Below, piece by piece: positions 21,753-31,528 of a stretch of DNA of 50,000 nucleotides. The stretch's first letter is position 1. Each line of letters opens with the position of its first letter. The position numbers were made by a program, and so were the translations under genes. This DNA is from Bacillus cereus G9842 (GTDB lineage Bacteria; Bacillota; Bacilli; Bacillales; Bacillaceae_G), in NCBI RefSeq assembly GCF_000021305.1, contig NC_011772.1:32501-82500 (forward strand), written 5' to 3'. Under the pieces are notes generated by a model. That model searched no databases. It was not told the DNA's origin and worked only from the letters and a program-made list of their open reading frames with translations.

Positions 21753-24700
21753 ATGATAGGTTTATTAGAGCAATTTTATAAAAATAAAGAGATACAATCA
21801 GTTATTAATGGATTAGAAGATGGGTTAAAGGAACAACTTATATCAGGGATGGCAACGTCTTCTCGTTCATTATTAATGGCGGCTTTATATAAAAAAACAA
21901 AAAAATCACAATTAATCGTGACACATAACTTATACCAAGCGCAAAAAGTACATGAAGATTTAGTGGCGTTACTTGGTGAAAAAGATGTGTGGCTATATCC
22001 AGTGAATGAACTTATAGCATCGGAAATTGGGGTTGCAAGTCCAGAATTGAAGGCGCAACGTATAGAAGTGTTAAATCGCTTGGCTGCTGGAGAGAATGGA
22101 ATCATTGTAGCTCCAGTGGCAGGATTGCGTAGATTTTTACCAATAAAAGAATTGTGGAAGCAAAAGCAAGTTGAAATCAATCTAGGGCAAGAGATTGATT
22201 TAGATGCGCTCTTGCATACTTTACATCATATTGGCTATGAACGTAAGTCGATGGTAGAAGCTCCAGGGGAGTTCAGTTTGCGCGGGGGAATATTAGATAT
22301 TTATCCTTTAACTGAAGAACTACCATTTCGTATTGAATTCTTCGATACAGAAGTCGATTCTATTCGATTATTTGATGTGGATGAACAGCGTTCTCAAGGA
22401 AAAAAAGAAAGCGTTAAGTTTGGTCCGGCAACAGAGTTTTTATTTTCACAGGAAGAATTAAAATCAGGAATTCAGCATCTTGAAGAAGGTTTGACTAAGA
22501 CGATGCAAAAACTTTCTGATGATAAACTAAAGACTACAGTACTTGAGACGGTAAGTCATGAAATTGAGATGTTGAAAAACGGGCAAAGTATAGAACAGAT
22601 GTTTAAATACTTATCTATTTTCTATAAAGAACCTGCTAGTCTGATAGATTATTTACCAGAAGACGGTGTTGTAATTTTAGATGAGATTTCCCGTATTCAA
22701 GAAACAGCATCACATCTGGAAACAGAAGAGGCGGAATGGTATATATCACTTCTTGGTGAAGGAACAATTATTCAAGATTTATCTTTCTCTCACGCATTCG
22801 AGGGATTTCTTCATCATAAAAAAAGAAATTTTGTATATTTAACGTTATTCTTGCGTCATATTGCACACACACATCCGCAAAATATTGTGAATGTAACATG
22901 TAAAACAATGCAAGATTTCCATGGACAGATGAATTTGTTAAAAACAGAAATTGATAGATGGAATGAAGGGCATTTTACGACTGTTGTACTTGGAACAGAT
23001 GATGAACGTGTGAAAAAATTACAACATATTTTAAGTGATTATGATATTGAGGCAGATATTGTGGAAGGTACAGATATCTTATTGTCTGGAAGGTTACAAA
23101 TTGCTGTAGGTGATTTACATGCAGGATTTGAAATGCCGATGCAAAAGCTTGTTGTCATTACTGAAAAGGAGCTTTTTCATAAGAAAGTTAAAAAATCACA
23201 ACGTAAACAAAAGTTATCGAATGCTGAACGTATTAAAAGTTATTCGGAATTAAAAGTTGGAGATTATGTAGTTCATGTAAATCATGGTATAGGTAAATTT
23301 TTAGGTATTGAGACATTAGAGATTAATGGTGTTCATAAAGATTATTTAAATATTAAATATCAAGGTAATGATAAGTTATACGTTCCAATTGAACAAATTG
23401 ATCAAGTCCAAAAATATGTAGGGTCTGAAGGTAAGGATCCAAAAGTTTACAAATTAGGTGGTAATGATTGGAAGAAGGTTAAAACGAAAGTTGAAAAATC
23501 TGTACAAGACATTGCGGATGACCTAATTAAACTATATGCTGAACGCGAAGCTTCAAAAGGCTATGCATATACGCCAGATACAGCAGAACAACAAGAGTTC
23601 GAATCATCTTTCCCATATCAAGAGACAGAGGATCAGTTACGTTCTATTGACGAGATTAAAAAAGATATGGAACGCGGACGCCCGATGGATAGGCTCCTTT
23701 GTGGTGATGTAGGGTATGGAAAGACTGAAGTGGCTATTCGTGCGGCATTTAAAGCAATTATGGATGAAAAACAAGTTGCAATTTTAGTACCGACAACGAT
23801 TCTTGCGCAGCAACACTATGAAACAATTCGAGAGCGTTTTCAAGATTATCCAATCAATATAGGATTATTAAGTAGATTCCGTACGAGAAAACAACAAAAT
23901 GAAACGATTAAGGGTTTAAAGGATGGCACAATAGATATTGTAATCGGAACACATCGTATTTTATCTAAAGATGTTACTTATAAAGATTTAGGGCTTCTTA
24001 TTATTGATGAAGAACAAAGATTTGGTGTGACGCATAAAGAGAAAATTAAACAATTGAAGGCGAATGTTGACGTATTAACATTAACGGCAACTCCGATTCC
24101 ACGGACGCTTCATATGTCTATGCTTGGTGTGCGCGACTTATCTGTTATTGAGACACCGCCAGAAAATCGTTTCCCAGTCCAAACGTATGTAGTAGAGTAT
24201 AATCCAGCATTAATGCGAGAGGCGATAGAGCGAGAGCTTGCAAGAGGCGGTCAAATTTACTTCCTATATAACCGTGTAGAGGATATTGAAAGAAAAGCAG
24301 ATGAAATTTCGATGTTAGTTCCAGATGCCCGTGTAACATACGCACATGGGAAAATGAACGAAAGTGAATTAGAGTCTGTTATGCTATCATTTTTAGAAGG
24401 ACAGCATGATGTTCTTGTAAGTACAACAATTATTGAGACGGGTGTAGATATTCCGAATGTAAATACGTTAATTGTATTTGATGCAGATCGTATGGGATTA
24501 TCACAGTTGTATCAGCTTCGTGGGCGTGTTGGACGTTCTAATCGTGTTGCATATGCATACTTTGCCTATAAACGTGACAAAGTGCTGTCAGAGGTTGCAG
24601 AGAAGCGTCTGCAAGCAATTAAAGAGTTCACGGAACTTGGATCTGGTTTCAAAATTGCGATGAGAGATTTATCTATTCGTGGAGCAGGTAATTTGTTAGG

Positions 24701-25283
24701 GGCAGAGCAGCATGGATTTATTGATTCTGTCGGATTTGATCTATATTCTCAAATGTTAAAAGATGCAATTGAACAGCGTAGAGGAACAGATGGGGCTGAA
24801 AATACAGTTAATGTTGAAATTGACTTAGAGGTAGATGCATACTTACCAGATGCTTATATTTCAGATAGTAAGCAAAAAATTATGATGTATAAACAATTTA
24901 GAGGTGTTTCTGCAATTGAGGATATTGAAGAATTGCAGGAAGAAATGATCGATAGATTCGGTGATTATCCACAAGAAGTCGGTTATTTATTACAAATTGC
25001 AAATATTAAAGTGTTGGCAATGAAAGAACAAATTGAGTTAATTAAACAGAATAAATTTGAAGTAACATTCCTGTTTTCTGAACAAGCAAGTCAAAATATT
25101 GATGGTGGAAAATTATTCATGCTTGGAAATAGTTTTGGACGTATGATCGGTTTAGGAATGGAAGGATCACAATTGAAAATTGTTATGAAAACAAATGGTT
25201 TAGAGACATCGAAGTGGTTAACAATTGCTGAAAATTTATTAAAAGGCTTACCAGATGTAAAAAAAGAAGTAATAAATGCCTAA
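21753..25283 (+). CDS. mfd: Transcription-repair coupling factor Mfd
   Basis: A 1176-residue ATP-dependent DNA translocase that removes RNA polymerase stalled at lesions and recruits UvrA. In order: UvrB-like N-terminal region; polymerase-interacting CarD-like domain around residues 490-560 (VGDYVVHVNHGIGKFLG); a RecG-like motor with Walker A GDVGYGKTE (651-659) and DEEQRFG (about 752); and a C-terminal UvrA-masking domain. Start ATG 21753 after GAGAGGAG; an in-frame ATG at 21723 lacks a Shine-Dalgarno. Full length, no sign of damage. No terminator was seen after it. Confidence 0.98.
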   Translation: MIGLLEQFYKNKEIQSVINGLEDGLKEQLISGMATSSRSLLMAALYKKTKKSQLIVTHNLYQAQKVHEDLVALLGEKDVWLYPVNELIASEIGVASPELKAQRIEVLNRLAAGENGIIVAPVAGLRRFLPIKELWKQKQVEINLGQEIDLDALLHTLHHIGYERKSMVEAPGEFSLRGGILDIYPLTEELPFRIEFFDTEVDSIRLFDVDEQRSQGKKESVKFGPATEFLFSQEELKSGIQHLEEGLTKTMQKLSDDKLKTTVLETVSHEIEMLKNGQSIEQMFKYLSIFYKEPASLIDYLPEDGVVILDEISRIQETASHLETEEAEWYISLLGEGTIIQDLSFSHAFEGFLHHKKRNFVYLTLFLRHIAHTHPQNIVNVTCKTMQDFHGQMNLLKTEIDRWNEGHFTTVVLGTDDERVKKLQHILSDYDIEADIVEGTDILLSGRLQIAVGDLHAGFEMPMQKLVVITEKELFHKKVKKSQRKQKLSNAERIKSYSELKVGDYVVHVNHGIGKFLGIETLEINGVHKDYLNIKYQGNDKLYVPIEQIDQVQKYVGSEGKDPKVYKLGGNDWKKVKTKVEKSVQDIADDLIKLYAEREASKGYAYTPDTAEQQEFESSFPYQETEDQLRSIDEIKKDMERGRPMDRLLCGDVGYGKTEVAIRAAFKAIMDEKQVAILVPTTILAQQHYETIRERFQDYPINIGLLSRFRTRKQQNETIKGLKDGTIDIVIGTHRILSKDVTYKDLGLLIIDEEQRFGVTHKEKIKQLKANVDVLTLTATPIPRTLHMSMLGVRDLSVIETPPENRFPVQTYVVEYNPALMREAIERELARGGQIYFLYNRVEDIERKADEISMLVPDARVTYAHGKMNESELESVMLSFLEGQHDVLVSTTIIETGVDIPNVNTLIVFDADRMGLSQLYQLRGRVGRSNRVAYAYFAYKRDKVLSEVAEKRLQAIKEFTELGSGFKIAMRDLSIRGAGNLLGAEQHGFIDSVGFDLYSQMLKDAIEQRRGTDGAENTVNVEIDLEVDAYLPDAYISDSKQKIMMYKQFRGVSAIEDIEELQEEMIDRFGDYPQEVGYLLQIANIKVLAMKEQIELIKQNKFEVTFLFSEQASQNIDGGKLFMLGNSFGRMIGLGMEGSQLKIVMKTNGLETSKWLTIAENLLKGLPDVKKEVINA

Positions 25284-25310
25284 AATAAGATAAAAAAATA
25301 CAATTCGACG

Positions 25311-25340
25311 TGCATAGAAGAACTAATGTGTAAAATACTA
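25311..25340 (+). promoter_or_regulatory. Candidate sigma-G promoter of spoVT
   Basis: TGCATA (25311-25316, exact TGMATA match), 17-base spacer, AATACTA (25334-25340; consensus CATNNTA). spoVT is a sigma-G gene in B. subtilis. Confidence 0.68.
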
Positions 25341-25419
25341 TGTCTAACAGTTGGTGATTTTTACATGAACAGGTAAATTCACCACTTTGATCATCAGTAG
25401 AAAGTGAGGCAGCATTAGA

Positions 25420-25956
25420 ATGAAAGCAACTGGAATCGTACGTCGAATTGATGATTTAGGCAGGGTAGTAATCCCGAAGGAAATTCGTAGAACTTTACGT
25501 ATTCGAGAAGGAGACCCACTAGAAATATTTGTTGATCGCGATGGAGAGGTAATTTTAAAGAAGTATTCTCCAATTAGTGAACTAGGTGATTTTGCAAAAG
25601 AATATGCTGAGGCTTTATATGACAGCTTAGGACATAATGTGCTTGTCTGTGATCGAGATTCTATCATCGCAGTATCAGGCGTATCGAAAAAAGAATACTT
25701 AAATAAAAGTGTTGGCGATTTAATCGAAAAAACGATGGAAGAACGAAAGTCTGTTATTATGACGGACGAAAGTGATATTTCCATTATCGATGGTGTAACA
25801 GAAAAGGTTCATTCTTATACAGTTGGACCGATTGTTGCAAACGGAGACCCGATTGGAGCTGTCATTATTTTTTCGAAAGAAGCTATTATAAGCGAAATCG
25901 AGCATAAAGCGGTTAATACTGCTGCCAGTTTCTTAGCGAAACAAATGGAACAGTAA
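25420..25956 (+). CDS. spoVT: Forespore transcription regulator SpoVT
   Basis: A 178-residue regulator with an AbrB-type swapped-hairpin DNA-binding domain (residues 1-53, MKATGIVRRIDDLGRVVIPK) and a C-terminal GAF-like domain (about 60-178). SpoVT tunes sigma-G-dependent genes in the forespore and affects germination properties. The N-terminal 50 residues align closely with abrB at 8079-8363, showing the paralogous domain. GTGAGG precedes the ATG. It is monocistronic, with a sigma-G promoter and a terminator. Confidence 0.96.
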   Translation: MKATGIVRRIDDLGRVVIPKEIRRTLRIREGDPLEIFVDRDGEVILKKYSPISELGDFAKEYAEALYDSLGHNVLVCDRDSIIAVSGVSKKEYLNKSVGDLIEKTMEERKSVIMTDESDISIIDGVTEKVHSYTVGPIVANGDPIGAVIIFSKEAIISEIEHKAVNTAASFLAKQMEQ

Positions 25957-26046
25957 GGGTGTATAATTTTAGAAGTAGCAATTTTTCCTAATTATGATCT
26001 TTCTTTTTGAGAAATCAATTATTTGGAGATATATGTATATTGAATG

Positions 26047-26072
26047 AAGGTAGCGCTTTGCTACCTTTTTTC
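26047..26072 (+). terminator. spoVT terminator
   Basis: AAGGTAGC / GCTACCTT stem with a GCTTT-type loop and T6. Confidence 0.85.
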
Positions 26073-26186
26073 GTTGAGTATTTTTAACGGTGCAGGAACC
26101 TATTATTACCCGTGGTGGTAAGGCAGCTTGTTCATTTCTTTATGATATAATACGAGAGGTGAGAATAGAAAAAGGAGTTTTCTTGT

Positions 26187-27788
26187 ATGGAAGCGAAGAA
26201 GTATCAAGCCTTTTGGCGTGGGGCTATTATATTAACGATTGCAAGTTTTGTTACAAAAGTATTAAGCGCTTTTTACCGTATTCCATATCAAAATATAGCG
26301 GGTGATATTGGTTTTTATATTTATCAACAAATTTACCCGTTTTATGGATTTTGTTTAATTTTAGCTACTTATGGGTTTCCTATTATCATTTCGAAAATGG
26401 TTGCAGAACGACTAGAGCGGGGAAAACAAAAAGAAGCAGAAGAAATTATTTGTGTATCTTTTTGGTTTTTATTGGGAATTGGTTTTATAGGCTTCTTTAC
26501 ATTGTTTTTTGGGGCCAAAACAATTGCCATAGCTATGGGCGATATATACTTAGATAAGTTACTACGTGTTATTTCATTTTCATTCTTATTGATGCCGTTT
26601 TTGTCTGTAGCAAGAGGGTATTTTCAAGGCTTCAATAATATGATGCCAACAGCTGTTTCGCAAGTAATAGAACAAACAATTCGAGTTTCTATTATTGTAT
26701 TTTTATCGCTATTCCTAATTGCTCACGGATTTGATTTATATACAGTTGGTGCAGGGGCTATGTTAGGCTCAATTGCGGGTGGACTTATTGGGATTATTGT
26801 ACTTATGTTGTATATGCGTCGAGATTTTCGTTCTATATTTTTCAAAAGTGTAGCGAGAATTAAGGGCAAAAGGAGGATAATTAAAATCCTTTTTTGGCAG
26901 GGGTTAGCGATTTGTGTTAGTAATTTAGTGCTTATTTTTATACAGATGGCAGATTCAATATCCTTGTACACCTTACTTATTGGTGCGGGAGAACAGGTTG
27001 AAAGTGCAAAGGTATTAAAGGGTGTTTATGATAGAAGTATTCCGCTAATGCAATTAGGTACTGTTGTGACGACTTCTTTCTCGTTGTCACTTATTCCAAT
27101 TATTACAGCGGCGAAGGAAAGAGGAGATCTTTCCTTTATTCAAGAAAAGGTAAAGTTAGCAATGAAAATAACACTTGTTATTGGACTTGCAGCAGCTATT
27201 GGACTAACTTGTATTATTCAACCTACGAATATTATGTTGTTTGAAAATAGTGATGGATCAGATGTTTTATCTATTTTATCTTTATCTATTTTATTTAGCT
27301 CGTTGTCAATTACGACGGCTTCTATTTTACAAGGGTTGGGACAAACATTTAAGCCAGCATTATTTGTTGTATTTGGAGGTTGCTTAAAGTTAGCGTTAAA
27401 TTATATATTTATGCCTTATTTTGGTGTGAAAGGGGCAGCCTTTGCGACTTTGTGTGCGTTAATTATAATTTCTGGGCTAAATAGTTTGTTGCTTATGAGA
27501 GCTGTATCAGGATCGCTTATCAATAAGCGAAATATGTTAGGTGTAGTGATTAGTGGTATCTGTATGGGATTTGTATTAATGATGTTCACACGTGTGTTGC
27601 AGGTGTCTGGATTAGTAATTGATACGGAACATAGAGGAATCGCGACGCTTGAAGCGTTGCTAGGTGTAGTTGTCGGCGGATTGACATATATGTTTTTAAT
27701 TTTGAAATTACGTGTATTTACAAAAAAAGAATTAGGAACCGTTATGAAACAAGAGAAAAAAGAAGGTTCATTGAAGAAGAGTGGATAG
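26187..27788 (+). CDS. yabM: SpoVB-like MOP-superfamily flippase YabM
   Basis: A 533-residue polytopic membrane protein with about 14 hydrophobic segments, of the polysaccharide transporter branch of the MOP superfamily, which includes SpoVB and MurJ (YtgP). The N-terminal WRGAIILTIASFVTKVLSAFYR and the repeated hydrophobic blocks are typical. Its cargo is unknown; lipid-linked saccharides are the family substrates. AAGGAG precedes the ATG. It sits 12 bases before yabN in the order seen in B. subtilis. Confidence 0.9.
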   Translation: MEAKKYQAFWRGAIILTIASFVTKVLSAFYRIPYQNIAGDIGFYIYQQIYPFYGFCLILATYGFPIIISKMVAERLERGKQKEAEEIICVSFWFLLGIGFIGFFTLFFGAKTIAIAMGDIYLDKLLRVISFSFLLMPFLSVARGYFQGFNNMMPTAVSQVIEQTIRVSIIVFLSLFLIAHGFDLYTVGAGAMLGSIAGGLIGIIVLMLYMRRDFRSIFFKSVARIKGKRRIIKILFWQGLAICVSNLVLIFIQMADSISLYTLLIGAGEQVESAKVLKGVYDRSIPLMQLGTVVTTSFSLSLIPIITAAKERGDLSFIQEKVKLAMKITLVIGLAAAIGLTCIIQPTNIMLFENSDGSDVLSILSLSILFSSLSITTASILQGLGQTFKPALFVVFGGCLKLALNYIFMPYFGVKGAAFATLCALIIISGLNSLLLMRAVSGSLINKRNMLGVVISGICMGFVLMMFTRVLQVSGLVIDTEHRGIATLEALLGVVVGGLTYMFLILKLRVFTKKELGTVMKQEKKEGSLKKSG

Positions 27789-27800
27789 AGGTGACAGATT

Positions 27801-29261
27801 GTGAGTGGAATCATTACTATTTTAGGTTTAGGTGCTGGTGAATTAGATCAGCTAACGATGGGTGTATATCGAAAGATAAAAGAAGCAGATCATCTGTTTG
27901 TTAGGACGAAGGAACATCCAGTTATAGAAGAATTGGAGAAAGAAGGCGTGCAATATACGGCTTTTGATGATGTATATGAAGCGCATGATACGTTTGAAAT
28001 TGTATATGAAACAATTGCGAATAAATTGCTAGAACAAGCTGAAGGTACAGAAATTATCTATGCTGTTCCAGGGCATCCGCTTGTAGCAGAAAGAACAGTT
28101 CAGCTACTGTTGGAAAAAGGTGAAGATTCAAATGTTGAATTGCGAATTGAGGGTGGACAAAGTTTCCTTGATCCTATGTTTGCAAGCCTAAAGATTGATC
28201 CAATTGAAGGATTTCAATTACTTGACGCTACATCATTTAAAAGAGGACAATTAGAATTACGTCAACATCTAATCTTTTGCCAAGTATATGATGCATTCGT
28301 TGCATCTGATGTGAAATTAACATTAATGGAGATGTTGCCGGATGATTATGAAGTGTATATCGTAACAGCTGCAGGAACTTCATTTGAACAAGTAAAGAAG
28401 GTACCGTTGTATATGTTAGATCATGAAACGGAATTGAATAATTTAACGAGTGTGTATGTGCCGCCAGTTCAGGAGCGTGCATCCTTGTATCAACAGTTCG
28501 ATGTACTTAGAGAAATTATTGCAGAACTTCGAGGCCCAAATGGTTGTCCGTGGGATAAAAAGCAAACACATCAATCATTAAAGAAATATTTAATTGAGGA
28601 AGCTTATGAAGTATTGGAAGCAATTGATGAAGAGGATGATGATCACTTAGTAGAAGAATTAGGTGATATATTATTACAAGTTATGCTTCATGCTCAAATT
28701 GGAGAAGATGAAGGTTGGTTTTCTATAGATGAAATCATTCGAACTCTATCTGAGAAAATGGTTCGTCGCCATCCACATGTATTTGGAAATACGGATGTAA
28801 ACAATGCTGATGAAGTGATTGCCAATTGGGAAGAAATTAAAAAACAAGAAAAAGGATTCGTGAAAGAATCTGTTTTAAATGGCGTTCCAAAAAGTTTGCC
28901 GCAGTTACTACGCGCCTATGAAATTCAGAAGAAAGCCGGTAAGGTTGGATTTGATTGGGTTGATGTGCAGCCTATGATAGAGAAAGCTTTGGAAGAATGG
29001 CAAGAGTTCCAACAAGAAGTTACAAACATGGATGAGGAAAAGATGCTAGGTGAGTTTGGTGATTTACTATTTGCATTTGTTAATATAGCTCGTCATTATA
29101 AAATAGATCCAGAAGAGGCGTTACGTTCAACTAATGAGAAATTTACTGGTCGTTTTTTATACATGGAGGCAAAAGTAGCTGAAATGAATAAAGAGATGGA
29201 AGATTTATCATTAGAAAAGTTAGATGTTTTATGGGAAGAAGCGAAACAAACAGAGCGTTAA
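27801..29261 (+). CDS. yabN: Tetrapyrrole methylase-domain / MazG fusion protein YabN
   Basis: A 486-residue two-domain protein. Residues 1 to about 220 have the SAM-dependent tetrapyrrole (corrin/porphyrin) methylase fold ([28 protein letters not shown]). From about 245 on is a MazG nucleoside triphosphate pyrophosphohydrolase ([13 protein letters not shown], then [11 protein letters not shown] and ELGDILLQV metal-binding motifs), with a second MazG-like repeat after residue 370. MazG removes aberrant NTPs; the use of the methylase domain is unknown. Starts at GTG 27801 with AGAGGTGA upstream. The stop is 14 bases before rqcP. Confidence 0.93.
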   Translation: MSGIITILGLGAGELDQLTMGVYRKIKEADHLFVRTKEHPVIEELEKEGVQYTAFDDVYEAHDTFEIVYETIANKLLEQAEGTEIIYAVPGHPLVAERTVQLLLEKGEDSNVELRIEGGQSFLDPMFASLKIDPIEGFQLLDATSFKRGQLELRQHLIFCQVYDAFVASDVKLTLMEMLPDDYEVYIVTAAGTSFEQVKKVPLYMLDHETELNNLTSVYVPPVQERASLYQQFDVLREIIAELRGPNGCPWDKKQTHQSLKKYLIEEAYEVLEAIDEEDDDHLVEELGDILLQVMLHAQIGEDEGWFSIDEIIRTLSEKMVRRHPHVFGNTDVNNADEVIANWEEIKKQEKGFVKESVLNGVPKSLPQLLRAYEIQKKAGKVGFDWVDVQPMIEKALEEWQEFQQEVTNMDEEKMLGEFGDLLFAFVNIARHYKIDPEEALRSTNEKFTGRFLYMEAKVAEMNKEMEDLSLEKLDVLWEEAKQTER

Positions 29262-29275
29262 TAGGGGGATTTGAG

Positions 29276-29551
29276 ATGCGTCTAGATAAGTTTTTAAAAG
29301 TGTCACGTTTAATTAAAAGAAGAACATTAGCGAAAGAAGTAGCTGATCAAGGAAGAATATCTATTAATGGTCAAGTGGCAAAAGCAAGTTCGGATGTGAA
29401 AGTAGCTGATGAATTAACAATTCGTTTTGGTCAAAAAATAGTGACTGTAAAAATAAATGAATTGAAAGAAACAACTAAAAAAGAAGATGCAGCAAATATG
29501 TATAGCTTAGTTCGCGAAGAAAAAGTAAAAGCGGAAGAAGGCTTGTTCTAA
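29276..29551 (+). CDS. rqcP: S4-domain ribosome quality control protein RqcP (YabO)
   Basis: A 91-residue Hsp15-like S4 RNA-binding protein starting [21 protein letters not shown]. In B. subtilis RqcP works with RqcH on obstructed 50S subunits to add C-terminal alanine tails. The start is ATG 29276 with AGGGGG 8 bases upstream; the in-frame ATG 29231 lies inside yabN. The C-terminal 20 residues are a charged tail. Likely end of the yabM-yabN-rqcP unit. Confidence 0.94.
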   Translation: MRLDKFLKVSRLIKRRTLAKEVADQGRISINGQVAKASSDVKVADELTIRFGQKIVTVKINELKETTKKEDAANMYSLVREEKVKAEEGLF

Positions 29552-29566
29552 AATCATTTATCCCCT

Positions 29567-29575
29567 CATACATTA
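29567..29575 (+). promoter_or_regulatory. Candidate sigma-E -10 element of yabP
   Basis: CATACATTA fits CATANNNTA, 35 bases before the yabP start. No good -35 was found. yabP-yabQ are sigma-E-dependent in B. subtilis. Confidence 0.42.
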
Positions 29576-29609
29576 CTATTAGCTAGTAAAAACCTATGGG
29601 GGGATTTAC

Positions 29610-29918
29610 GTGAATAATGGTTACTCACCTACGTCTTCTAATCAACAAAATGTTTCTGTGGAGCATGATATTATTATGCGTGGAAGGCGTGTAATTGATA
29701 TTACTGGTGTGAAGCAGGTAGAGAGTTTTGATAGCGAAGAGTTTTTACTCGAAACCGTAATGGGTTTTTTAACGATTCGTGGTCAAAATTTACAAATGAA
29801 AAATTTAGATGTAGAAAAAGGTATTGTGTCGATTAAAGGGAAAGTTCATGAGATGCTGTATATTGATGAAAATCAAGGAGAAAAAACTAAAGGTTTCTTT
29901 AGTAAGTTGTTTAAATGA
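29610..29918 (+). CDS. yabP: Spore protein YabP
   Basis: A 102-residue protein of the YabP/YqfC sporulation family; the central block DIIMRGRRVIDITGVKQV and LTIRGQNLQMKNLDVEKG defines it. B. subtilis yabP mutants are blocked in sporulation at the engulfment/cortex stage; the molecular role is unknown. Initiates at GTG 29610 with GGGGGGAT 7 bases upstream. The stop overlaps the yabQ ATG (ATGA), indicating translational coupling. Confidence 0.92.
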   Translation: MNNGYSPTSSNQQNVSVEHDIIMRGRRVIDITGVKQVESFDSEEFLLETVMGFLTIRGQNLQMKNLDVEKGIVSIKGKVHEMLYIDENQGEKTKGFFSKLFK

Positions 29919-30568
29919 GCTTAACAATTCAGTTGTATACAATGCTTTCAATGATTGGAATGGGTGCTTGGATTGGAGCATCTTTAGATACATATCAACG
30001 TTTTTTAAAGCGTCAAGAACGTAAACGTTGGCTTGTATTTATACATGATATACTATTTTGGATTGTCCAAGCATTATTTGTCTTTTATGTATTGCTTCTC
30101 GTAAATGAAGCTGAGTTACGTATATATGTGTTTTTGGCATTATTATGTGGTTTTGCGGCATATCAAAGCTTACTGAAAGCACTATACATGAAGCTGTTAA
30201 ATTTTCTCATCTATATTTTTATGCAAACAACATATTTTTTTGTTCGAATTATACAGCTACTCATGATAAAACCTGTTATTATTATAGCGCAGCTATTTAT
30301 TGCATTTATATTATTCTTATTTCGTATACTGCTTTCAATTGGACATGTGTTATGGAAAATGGTGATTTGGATATTACTTTTCATATGGAAAGTTTTTTTC
30401 TGGCCTGTTCGATTTATTGCTTCGCTCATATGGAAACTTCTCCCTAATCGTGTTAAACTTTTTATAGTGAAACATATAGGGTTCCTGCAATATATAGCAA
30501 AATTGAAGGGACATATCTTCCAAATATGGGAGCGTATAAAAAAGAAGTTAGGGGGACCTCGGAAATGA
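29915..30568 (+). CDS. yabQ: Spore cortex biosynthesis protein YabQ
   Basis: A 217-residue integral membrane protein, with hydrophobic segments at about residues 3-20, 40-60, 66-85, 95-150 (several) and a basic C-terminal tail. YabQ localises to the membrane around the forespore in B. subtilis and is needed for cortex formation. Starts in the yabP stop codon and ends inside the divIC start (ATGA), forming a coupled yabP-yabQ-divIC cistron set. Confidence 0.92.
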   Translation: MSLTIQLYTMLSMIGMGAWIGASLDTYQRFLKRQERKRWLVFIHDILFWIVQALFVFYVLLLVNEAELRIYVFLALLCGFAAYQSLLKALYMKLLNFLIYIFMQTTYFFVRIIQLLMIKPVIIIAQLFIAFILFLFRILLSIGHVLWKMVIWILLFIWKVFFWPVRFIASLIWKLLPNRVKLFIVKHIGFLQYIAKLKGHIFQIWERIKKKLGGPRK

Positions 30569-30924
30569 GGGAACTGAGACAAAGAACAATCGAAAAACAG
30601 AGTCCAAATCCTGTTAAAGAGCATATAATACAAACGGATGAGAACAGGAAGCGACTTTATCGCCGTTTAGCGGTTTTTCTTGTCTTTACTTTTACAATTA
30701 TTGCGAGTATTAGTGTAACGTTTTATCAACAAAACAGTTCCATTAAAGCAAAAGAAGCAAAAGTTAAGGACATGAAAAAAGAACTGGATTCATTAACGAA
30801 TAAAGAAAAAAGTCTAAAAGACGAAGTTCAAAAGTTAAATGATGAAGAGTACGTATTAAAGATTGCTAGAAGGGATTATTTCTTCTCTGGTAAAGGGGAG
30901 ATAATTTTTCCTGTTTCGAAGTAG
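30565..30924 (+). CDS. divIC: Cell division protein DivIC
   Basis: A 119-residue bitopic septal protein: cytoplasmic residues 1-34, one membrane segment at 35-54, then an extracellular coiled coil (about 60-95) in the FtsB/DivIC family. It partners FtsL and DivIB in activating septal peptidoglycan synthesis. The start is ATG 30565, with AGGGGG upstream, overlapping the yabQ stop; the in-frame ATG at 30526 is within yabQ. An essential vegetative gene downstream of sporulation genes implies an additional promoter that I could not place. Confidence 0.94.
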   Translation: MRELRQRTIEKQSPNPVKEHIIQTDENRKRLYRRLAVFLVFTFTIIASISVTFYQQNSSIKAKEAKVKDMKKELDSLTNKEKSLKDEVQKLNDEEYVLKIARRDYFFSGKGEIIFPVSK

Positions 30925-30935
30925 AGTATGTCTTA

Positions 30936-30965
30936 TTGACACTATATTTTAGGATTATATATAAT
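30936..30965 (+). promoter_or_regulatory. Sigma-A promoter of yabR
   Basis: Consensus TTGACA (30936-30941), 18-base spacer, consensus TATAAT (30960-30965). Confidence 0.75.
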
Positions 30966-31011
30966 AAAGTAAAATTTGACTTTTTAACCACTAAGGAGGA
31001 GCATTTTTTTT

Positions 31012-31497
31012 ATGTCAATCGAGGTAGGCAGCAAGTTACAGGGTAAAGTAACAGGTATTACAAATTTTGGGGCTTTTGTGGAGCTGCCAGAAGGCTTAAC
31101 TGGTCTTGTTCATATTAGTGAAGTTGCTGATAACTATGTAAAAGATATTAACGATCACTTAAAAGTGGGCGACCAAGTAGAAGTAAAAGTTATTAATGTT
31201 GAAAAAGATGGAAAGATTGGTTTATCTATCAAAAAAGCGAAAGAACGTGAAAAAACAGAAGGAGATCGTCCACGCGGTGAATACCAACGCGGTGGTGATC
31301 AACAACGTTCTGGACGTCCACAACGTAATAATCGCTCTTTCAACAGAGATAATCGCGGTGGCGGTAACGACCGAGCTCCAAAAGAAACATTTGAGCAAAA
31401 GATGGCACGCTTCTTAAAGGATAGCGAAGATCGTTTAACTTCTTTAAAGCGTAACACAGAGTCTAAACGTGGTGGCCGTGGCGCACGTCGCGGATAA
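31012..31497 (+). CDS. yabR: S1-domain RNA-binding protein YabR
   Basis: A 161-residue protein with an N-terminal S1 domain (residues 4-74: VGSKLQGKVTGITNFGAFVE, GLVHISE) and a disordered, basic Arg/Gly/Asn-rich tail from about 80 on. It belongs to the YabR/YugI/GSP13 family, which associates with ribosomes or RNA. The tail contains RGG-like repeats ending in RGGRGARRG. AAGGAGGA precedes the ATG, with its own sigma-A promoter and a terminator. Confidence 0.92.
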   Translation: MSIEVGSKLQGKVTGITNFGAFVELPEGLTGLVHISEVADNYVKDINDHLKVGDQVEVKVINVEKDGKIGLSIKKAKEREKTEGDRPRGEYQRGGDQQRSGRPQRNNRSFNRDNRGGGNDRAPKETFEQKMARFLKDSEDRLTSLKRNTESKRGGRGARRG

Positions 31498-31528
31498 TAA
31501 GACCGTTTAGTTTTTAACATATAGAGAG

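Noticed and set aside
21776..22180. 134-codon antisense ORF opposite mfd
   Set aside because: Mirrors the mfd coding frame; no supporting signals.
25420..25572. spoVT first called a second abrB gene
   Set aside because: Only the N-terminal DNA-binding domain is shared; the GAF-like C-terminal domain and sigma-G promoter identify SpoVT.
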